Assembly: GCA_003162695.1 (NCBI GenBank)
Contig: PMML01000064.1
Span: 18,907 to 55,100, forward strand
Length of the DNA stretch: 36,194 nucleotides
Reading direction: 5' to 3'
From: Ignavibacteriota bacterium
GTDB taxonomy: Bacteria; Bacteroidota; Ignavibacteria; UBA10030
The translations under genes were made by a program, and so were the position numbers. Positions 29,774 through 36,194 of the stretch are shown piece by piece. A model generated the notes under the pieces. That model had not been told where the DNA came from. It made no database searches and saw only the letters and a list, made by a program, of their open reading frames with translations. Positions within the stretch are counted from its first letter, which is position 1; every line of letters starts with the position of its first letter.

Positions 29774-30649
29774 TCACCGGTTGATGCGTATTCTGTGTAC
29801 CGTATGTGTCGTCAGCAGGTACATCCTATTTCCATCGACACAGATGTCGCGCAGGTCCTGAAGCGGCGTTTCCGATATGATATTTGTTGCCGGCACCGCG
29901 CCGGACTCACTGCCTTCAAGAGAAAAACGATATACTTCATCCGGTGAAACGACCCAGACCTCTTTTTTTGTGAGACAGAAGCCGCATGCTTTGTTGAGTA
30001 TGCCTTTTCCGATTTCCTGTATAAAATTACCGTATACATCATACACCAGAATTCGCTCGGGTTCCAGGACATAGATTTGCTGAGACTCTGAAATCGAACA
30101 CGTGAGAGGATTCTGAAGCTTTCCTTCTGCCGCTTCGATATCCCCGAATGAACGATCAAAGGTGCCGTCGGGAGCATATTTAACAATTCTATTATTCTCG
30201 CCGTCGAGCACGAAAAACTCTCCGGAACTTGTTAGGACGATGCCGAGTGGATATCCGCAATTTTTGGCATTGTCCGGATTTCCGACCAACGACCATGAGG
30301 AAATAAAATTCAAGGAGCGGTCATATCGTTGGATGCGCCGATTTCCTTTGTCGCTGATATAGACATTGACACCGTCGGCCACGATGCCCGTCGGAGTATC
30401 GAAACTTGTCTGCGACCAACCGTATCCGCCGATCACTTTCGGGCTCTCCTGCGGCTGTGTGAACATGCTTACTTGATTTGTATGAGCATCCGCAACGAAG
30501 ATTTGTTTTTGATAATCGACGTATATCCGGTTTGCGTCTTCAAACAAACCGAACGTTCCTTCATCCACAAGGGCCATAGTGTTCGGTGTCCCTCGTGCCC
30601 AGGCAGTCGCTTCAAAAAAAACAATGGCAAAAACGTACAGGATGCTCAT
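29774..30649 (-). CDS. Exported NHL-repeat / six-bladed beta-propeller protein
   Basis: Signal-like N-terminus, repeated units (KQIFVADAHTNQVSMF, NVYISDKGNRRIQRYDRSL, EFFVLDGENNRIVKYAPDGTFDRSFG). Confidence 0.85.
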   Translation of the reverse strand: MSILYVFAIVFFEATAWARGTPNTMALVDEGTFGLFEDANRIYVDYQKQIFVADAHTNQVSMFTQPQESPKVIGGYGWSQTSFDTPTGIVADGVNVYISDKGNRRIQRYDRSLNFISSWSLVGNPDNAKNCGYPLGIVLTSSGEFFVLDGENNRIVKYAPDGTFDRSFGDIEAAEGKLQNPLTCSISESQQIYVLEPERILVYDVYGNFIQEIGKGILNKACGFCLTKKEVWVVSPDEVYRFSLEGSESGAVPATNIISETPLQDLRDICVDGNRMYLLTTHTVHRIRINR

Positions 30650-30771
30650 TAATTTCCTCTCTGAAGTATTTAGCCAAAAATTGCATGGACACTTGCTTTG
30701 CAGTATGTTCGATTTTCAAACGGTACTTACGATATTAAAAAGACAGAATCAACCCCCATAAGAGGATCCAT

Positions 30772-30817
30772 AAAAAAACAGCGAAGCCCCATTATTCAAT
30801 AATGAGACTTCGTTGTT
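30772..30817 (-). terminator. Intrinsic terminator of the susC-susD operon
   Basis: RC: AACGAAGTCTCATTATTGAATAATGGGGCTTCGCTGTTTTTTT. Confidence 0.85.
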
Positions 30818-30860
30818 ACAACTCTCCGACAATATATCAATTAACGGTTTGGAATACGTA

Positions 30861-32279
30861 TTACTTACTGTTAACCGTTGTCACCTGATTCAATGTCGTC
30901 GATGGTGTGTGGGGGTTCGCATCGATTTCATCCATTGAATACAGATATCGCTGCGGGAAAACTGTTCCCGTTATCGGGGTAATCGTATGGACCACTGCCA
31001 GAGACGAAGAATCCGTATACGTGATTGCAAAATTCACACGACGGGCGAAGTTAAACCCTTCCATCTGAAGCATCAACGCAAGATATTCTTCATTCAATAT
31101 CGACTGCAGCAACTTTGTACCTGTTACTGCAGCATCCATGGAAGCATATTCAGTCAGGCTCGAACCATAAACGTTGTTTGCATATGTTCTTGCAAAATTT
31201 AAATATGTCAGAGCGCTCGGCAGATCGCCTTTACGATAATATGCTTCTGCTATAAGCGTCAATGTTTCCGAAGCACGGATTATCGGGAAAGAATTGGAAA
31301 TGGCGCAAGCACCGTCTACATAATTTAAATCCAGATATTTTGCTGACTTACTGTAGTAATATTGCATCCGAGCGGTATCGACTGATTTGCCATCGACATT
31401 TCGATAATACAGCATGGGCTGGGCAAAGGTTACACTTGCATCCATGTATCCAGCGCGATCATTCTGAAGGAATGAATACCAAAGATTCTGATTTCCGCCC
31501 TGGGCAGTTCCATGCGTAAAGGAAATATCATCCGCACCTGTCGTAGCAATCATTCCTTTCAGGCCGTTATTGATGACGCTATCCATGTATGCCAACGAAT
31601 AAGAATAATATCGAGCAACATGCATATAATAACGGGCCTTCGCAGAATACGCCAGTTTTTTCCAAAGCGAAATATCGTTTCCGGAGGAGAAGATATCACT
31701 GGAGAGCGATCCGTCCAAGGTTGCGAGATCGGCAATGCCTTTTGTCAATACAGTCTGGACATTGCTGTACACCGTCAGCTGATCATCAAACGTCGGCTGG
31801 ATATTCTTATTCACCAGTACCTGATTTGCCTGGCTATAAGGAATATCGCCCCACAATGCCGTCATCGTTCCCATATGCAAACCTTCCAGCACTTCAGCCG
31901 CACCGCGAAGATTCGCTTTTGAGGTTGCTTTACCTTCAACGATTTTAATATTAGCGAAGCAATCCACATATGCGGTCGCCCATGCATTGCTGAAGTCCTC
32001 TGACGCAAGGGAGTAATTCTGATAAGATGCATATTGTTGAGATGCACCGGTTGCTTGTTGTGTGAAAATTGCAGCCAACCGAGCCAACTCTCCTTCATCG
32101 AACTGCATATAGGCCAATTGGGCACCTGAAAAAATATTCACTTCAGAAGCATCGGTAAGCTGCGTAGGGTCATTATTAAACCCTTCCGTAAATTTCTCGC
32201 ATCCATTGAGCATCACCATGAATGCCATGACTGCAAGAGGATATATGATATATTTCAATCTCATGTTCAGACTCCTCAT
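30861..32279 (-). CDS. SusD/RagB family outer-membrane lipoprotein
   Basis: Lipobox region FMVMLNGCEKF; NDPTQLTDAS; TALWGDIPYSQA; AEAYYRKGDLPSALTYLNFAR; partner of adjacent SusC. Confidence 0.92.
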   Translation of the reverse strand: MRSLNMRLKYIIYPLAVMAFMVMLNGCEKFTEGFNNDPTQLTDASEVNIFSGAQLAYMQFDEGELARLAAIFTQQATGASQQYASYQNYSLASEDFSNAWATAYVDCFANIKIVEGKATSKANLRGAAEVLEGLHMGTMTALWGDIPYSQANQVLVNKNIQPTFDDQLTVYSNVQTVLTKGIADLATLDGSLSSDIFSSGNDISLWKKLAYSAKARYYMHVARYYSYSLAYMDSVINNGLKGMIATTGADDISFTHGTAQGGNQNLWYSFLQNDRAGYMDASVTFAQPMLYYRNVDGKSVDTARMQYYYSKSAKYLDLNYVDGACAISNSFPIIRASETLTLIAEAYYRKGDLPSALTYLNFARTYANNVYGSSLTEYASMDAAVTGTKLLQSILNEEYLALMLQMEGFNFARRVNFAITYTDSSSLAVVHTITPITGTVFPQRYLYSMDEIDANPHTPSTTLNQVTTVNSK

Positions 32280-32281
32280 GA

Positions 32282-35200
32282 TTAATAATCAAACTTGATG
32301 GAAAAGACGTATGTTTTAGTACTCGGATTGTTGAAATAATCGATGCCCTGACCATTGGTCGGTCCAGTCAAGTTCGTCTCGGGATCGATTCCACTATAAT
32401 TCGTCCACAACTTCAGGTTCCTGCCCGTGATACTAACCGTCGCAGCCTGCATCCCGATAAATTGCAATGGGAAAGTATAAGACAGCGTCACTTCTTTTAA
32501 TCGGACAAATCCACCATCTTCAACAAATTCTTCCGAAGGTCCTGCGAAATTTCCTCCAGGGCCTTGTGTAAAGAAATATTGATCAACGATAACTTCATTA
32601 TCACCGAATTTCGTAACATAGCCTCGGTAAGAATACGAAGTTATCGTCGTTCCATCGGCTGCATAATTCGGTTTATATATCGACGAACCCGCAGCGTGCA
32701 ACTGTGCAGGAGTTTTGCCCGCATAGTCTTTCAAGGTAGACGATGCATTAATGGTAGACCACCAGGTTTGATCGCCGCTCGTACCAAAATACGATAACGA
32801 GCCTTTTACTCCGTTAAAGACTTTGCCCCCCTTTTTAATGTCGATAAGAACATTCAGGGATAAGCGGTCATAACGGAACGTATTGGAAATACCGGATCTC
32901 CAATCAGGATTCGGATCGCCGATAATACCATTTGTTTCAGATTTATAAGGGAATCCATTGGCATCCAACGCTAGTTTTCCAGCAGCATCTCTCTCCCATT
33001 TCGTACCATATAAGACACCAACCGGCTGATTCAAGATCGCACGGGAAGCCGGATCTGCAAATCCTGCGAGGAAAATAGACGTAACGCCTTCCGGTAATGC
33101 AGTCACTTCGTTCTTGTTTTTCGACCAGTTTATCGTTGTCGACCACGAGAATCCGCCGAGATGCAGCCAATCAGCAGTCAATTGAACTTCGTACCCATTA
33201 TTTTCAAGGGTTGCTGCATTTAAATATTCATACTGGAACCCGGAAGTCGGTGCAATTTGCAAAGCAAGGATAGCATCCGTTGTTTTACTATAGTATCTTG
33301 TGATCGCCAACGCTGCGCGATCGTTCAAGAATCTAAAATCACCTCCGAATTCGGTTTCTGCTGTCATTTCCGGCTTCAGATTAGGATTGCCCATAACGTA
33401 GGATCGTTTTACAGCACCGTTATAGTCTTTTCCCTCAAGAAGTTGAGTTGTCGCTTCCCATCCATCTCCTTCCGCAGAAGTACCATAATAGGTGTTGGTT
33501 TGATAGACGCTGGGTTGATTTGCAGCCGTTCCGTATGCAACGCGAAGTTTACCGTAACTGAGTGTCGAATTGTCTTTTAAATCAGGCAATTGCGTAAATT
33601 GCCACGCCACGTTGGCCGATGGATAAAAATATGTCTTGGCAACATTATCTCCGTACGTGGAAGCACTTTCATCACGCCCGGTTGCAGTCAGGAATAACTG
33701 ATCGTAAAAATTCAACTTCAATTCACCGTAAAAAGCAGCAGATCGCGTGGTAAAATGCTGCTCGGCGGTCGAAACGGTTGAGCAATTTTGCAAAGCATAG
33801 AGACCGCTCGTGATGATATAGTCTGTACCTTCAGAATAGAGATCGTCCTTATTTTGATGATCTAAATGAAAGCCCAAAAGCAACGATCCATCAAAATCGT
33901 CGGAAAACTTTTGAGTGGCTCTCGCCATGATATCGCTATTGACTTGATATTCATTGATATCTTCCCTTGTCAAATACCCGGTAGCATACGAGGCATCTTC
34001 ATATGGGTAATCCGTTCTTCGTGTTTCCGCATAGTAATCCATACCGACACGGTACGTAAAGTTCAACCATTTTGCCGCATCGTAGCTGAATTCCGTAGTT
34101 CCGAAGAAACGGTCTGTCTGATATATCGTCGGTATGTTATAGATAACGAAGAGCGGGTTATCATAGATTGTTCCTCCCGGTGTCGCAGTCGGGTTTCGGA
34201 ATGAACGCTGTTCATTGTACGTAATAGCTCCCGATCCATCCACGTAATTAACCAAATACGGTTCGCTGTTAAAATCGGCAGGCGTACGATATGCATCAAG
34301 AAGAAGCCCGGAGACGTTCGATCCTTGTTGTACGCGATCGCTCTTCGATTTCATGTAATTTGCATTCACACGTATCGTAAAATCGTCCGAGAATTTCCTG
34401 GAGACATTTGCTTTCATTGTAGAGCGAATAAAATCACTATTTGCTTTTATAATACCTTGTTGGAACAATTGATCCATGTCAAGGTAATAATCACCCCATT
34501 CATCGCCTCCTTGCAACGTTACACCGGAATTATTTGAAACCGCAGTCCGGTAAAGTTCCGCCGCGTGATTATATGTAGCTTTCGACGGATTTGCAGAAGT
34601 GTCTGTTCGAAGCCATATCGGATCGCCCCAGCTTAGCTTGTATCCGCTAGAATACATAGTGTTGATACCTTCGCCAAAACTCCGTTGTAATGGCTGTTCT
34701 TTCGATATCTGATCGATATATACCGTCGAACGAATTGATACGTTTAATTTACGTCCTGCTGAAAGGCCGCTGATTTTCCCATTTTTCGTGGTGATAACGA
34801 TAACACCATTCGCTGCGCGCGATCCCCAAATAGACGCTGCGGAAGGACCCTTGTAGATTTCGATCGATTGTATGTCGTCCGGATTGATATCCGTCAAATG
34901 CGATTCTGCAGAAACGCCGCTGACATTGTTCCCATCGAGAGAGAACCCTTTCGAACCATTCACCGAATTGATGATCGGAACGCCATCGACGACAACCAAA
35001 GGTTGGTTGTCACCATTCAGTGAACGCACACCGCGCAAGATAATTCGTGTAGCCGAACCCGGATCACCGCTGGTTTCAGTTGTGTACACACCGGCAGCCT
35101 TGGCACCGAGATTCGATATAATATCATGCGCTCCGGTCGTTTCCAATTCCTTATCCGTTACAGTGGAAACCGAGACAGCAAGTTTTTCTCTTTCAGCCTC

Positions 35201-35563
35201 AGTTCCAATCGCCGTTACAACGATAGGATTGACCTGAACCGCACTTGCCGTCAATTTAAAATCGACCACCTGCTCTTCACCGGCGCCGATCGTTATCAAC
35301 TGCCGAACAGGAGTATAGCCGATGAAGCGCACCAATAATGAATACGATCCGGGAGAAAGATTTGCAATGACATATTTCCCATCCTGATCGGTTGCTGCAC
35401 CATATGCAGTTTTCTCAACAAGTACCGTCGCACCCGGAAGAGTGGCACCGGTCTGATCGTCGGTTACGACACCTTTAATAGTACCGTTCTGCGCCAATGC
35501 CGCATTTGCGACGAGCGCAAGCAGCATAACGGCAAAAAGGACGTAGCCACAGATTTTTTTCAT
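32282..35563 (-). CDS. SusC/RagA family TonB-linked outer membrane protein
   Basis: Signal peptide, carboxypeptidase-like domain (GTIKGVVTDDQTGATLPGATVLV), plug (RIILRGVRSLNGDNQPLVVVDGVPI; SIEIYKGPSAASIWGSRAANGVIVITTKNG), C-terminal YVFSIKFDY beta-strand. Confidence 0.96.
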   Translation of the reverse strand: MKKICGYVLFAVMLLALVANAALAQNGTIKGVVTDDQTGATLPGATVLVEKTAYGAATDQDGKYVIANLSPGSYSLLVRFIGYTPVRQLITIGAGEEQVVDFKLTASAVQVNPIVVTAIGTEAEREKLAVSVSTVTDKELETTGAHDIISNLGAKAAGVYTTETSGDPGSATRIILRGVRSLNGDNQPLVVVDGVPIINSVNGSKGFSLDGNNVSGVSAESHLTDINPDDIQSIEIYKGPSAASIWGSRAANGVIVITTKNGKISGLSAGRKLNVSIRSTVYIDQISKEQPLQRSFGEGINTMYSSGYKLSWGDPIWLRTDTSANPSKATYNHAAELYRTAVSNNSGVTLQGGDEWGDYYLDMDQLFQQGIIKANSDFIRSTMKANVSRKFSDDFTIRVNANYMKSKSDRVQQGSNVSGLLLDAYRTPADFNSEPYLVNYVDGSGAITYNEQRSFRNPTATPGGTIYDNPLFVIYNIPTIYQTDRFFGTTEFSYDAAKWLNFTYRVGMDYYAETRRTDYPYEDASYATGYLTREDINEYQVNSDIMARATQKFSDDFDGSLLLGFHLDHQNKDDLYSEGTDYIITSGLYALQNCSTVSTAEQHFTTRSAAFYGELKLNFYDQLFLTATGRDESASTYGDNVAKTYFYPSANVAWQFTQLPDLKDNSTLSYGKLRVAYGTAANQPSVYQTNTYYGTSAEGDGWEATTQLLEGKDYNGAVKRSYVMGNPNLKPEMTAETEFGGDFRFLNDRAALAITRYYSKTTDAILALQIAPTSGFQYEYLNAATLENNGYEVQLTADWLHLGGFSWSTTINWSKNKNEVTALPEGVTSIFLAGFADPASRAILNQPVGVLYGTKWERDAAGKLALDANGFPYKSETNGIIGDPNPDWRSGISNTFRYDRLSLNVLIDIKKGGKVFNGVKGSLSYFGTSGDQTWWSTINASSTLKDYAGKTPAQLHAAGSSIYKPNYAADGTTITSYSYRGYVTKFGDNEVIVDQYFFTQGPGGNFAGPSEEFVEDGGFVRLKEVTLSYTFPLQFIGMQAATVSITGRNLKLWTNYSGIDPETNLTGPTNGQGIDYFNNPSTKTYVFSIKFDY

Positions 35564-35931
35564 AAATAGGCTCCTCTTAAAAAATTAATTCATGAATGTT
35601 AATCAAAAAACAATAGCATCATGCACAATAGGAAAGTTTTTTCAATGCTTGTGCAATTTAGGAAAAGCAGAAAAGTAATTTTTAAAACTGTGTTCTTTTC
35701 TTCAAGCTTGCAACATCCCGAAAAACCTAAGTTGAATCCTTTTTCCCAGACATAAGCAAACCTCCTTCTTAGAGAAATGTTTTGTGCGAAAAGGATTTAC
35801 TCTCGGATCGTTCCCAAAAAGAGTAATCAGGCAAGAATTAATTACAAGAATATTTTGTTTGCACAATGGTGTCCTTGCGCAAAACAGGTTCACACCTCCT
35901 TCTTCTTTGGTGTTTATTCTAAATTTGTAAA

Positions 35932-35960
35932 TATATATAACTTGTCATTGAGTTTGTCAA
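35932..35960 (-). promoter_or_regulatory. sigma70-type promoter for susC-susD
   Basis: RC: TTGACA (35955-35960), 17-nt spacer, TATATA (35932-35937). Confidence 0.7.
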
Positions 35961-36035
35961 GTGTTTTTTAAGAATATTTTGTCTTTTCAAGGAATTTGTT
36001 CCCGGCATTTTATCAATTTCCCCGGCCGGAAGATC

Positions 36036-36070
36036 AAAAAAAAGACTCCGTTTTTACGGAGTCTTTTTTT
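36036..36070. terminator. Bidirectional intrinsic terminator
   Basis: aaaaaaaaGACTCCGtttttaCGGAGTCttttttt. Confidence 0.92.
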
Positions 36071-36071
36071 A

Positions 36072-36194
36072 TTAAACTGCTTCTTTTCTGCTCTTTCGAG
36101 GAGGTTCTATATGATCCTCCATGTCCTTCAGCAATTCCAGGCGACCAACGCCGCTGACAATGGAAAACGGCACAATCCCGCGGCAGCTCCCGTC
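36072..36194 (-). CDS. C-terminal end of an unidentified CDS (truncated by window end)
   Basis: Open minus-strand frame ...DGSCRGIVPFSIVSGVGRLELLKDMEDHIEPPRKSRKEAV* ending just before the terminator. Confidence 0.6.
   Translation of the reverse strand, partial: DGSCRGIVPFSIVSGVGRLELLKDMEDHIEPPRKSRKEAV

Noticed and set aside
35702-35893. 63-aa ORF in the susC leader
   Set aside because: Despite a strong SD and GTG start, composition is not protein-like; kept only as a possible regulatory leader frame.

Overview
A 36.2 kb window in which every credible protein-coding gene lies on the minus strand. It reads as an ordinary housekeeping chromosome segment from a Bacteroidota/Ignavibacteria-Chlorobi-like bacterium; the lineage is inferred from the SusC/SusD pair combined with classical TTGACA-N17-TATAAT-type promoters. 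Contents: partial tRNA-Gly, CYTH protein, greA, ribBA, yajC, tgt, VanZ-like, bifunctional NAD(P)H-hydrate repair enzyme, nuoN-M-L-K-J, an ABC-2 exporter, asnS, an EF-G paralogue, DUF948 and YtxH proteins, a 31-aa basic AURKAIP1/COX24 (bS22-like) protein missed by the ORF track, a zinc-ribbon/TPR protein, HU, sppA, trxB, queG, Rieske protein, ferredoxin, gpmA, metH, tRNA-Ser(GCU), ssb, an NHL-propeller protein, a SusD/SusC pair and a partial CDS. I see no CRISPR array, prophage, transposase, defence island or obvious novel multi-gene system. The most interesting signals are non-coding: (i) promoter, terminator hairpin, then start codon arrangements in front of greA (like E. coli GraL) and tgt, suggesting leader attenuation; (ii) an 87-bp REP-doublet-like element with GTAG feet and co-varying hairpins that supplies the queG stop codon; (iii) a second GTAG...CTAC-bounded 99-bp structured element between tRNA-Ser and ssb; (iv) a long susC leader with five TTGYRCAA-like motifs and two strong Shine-Dalgarno copies. 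Phylum-level assignment and all functional claims are from reading only; no searches were run.
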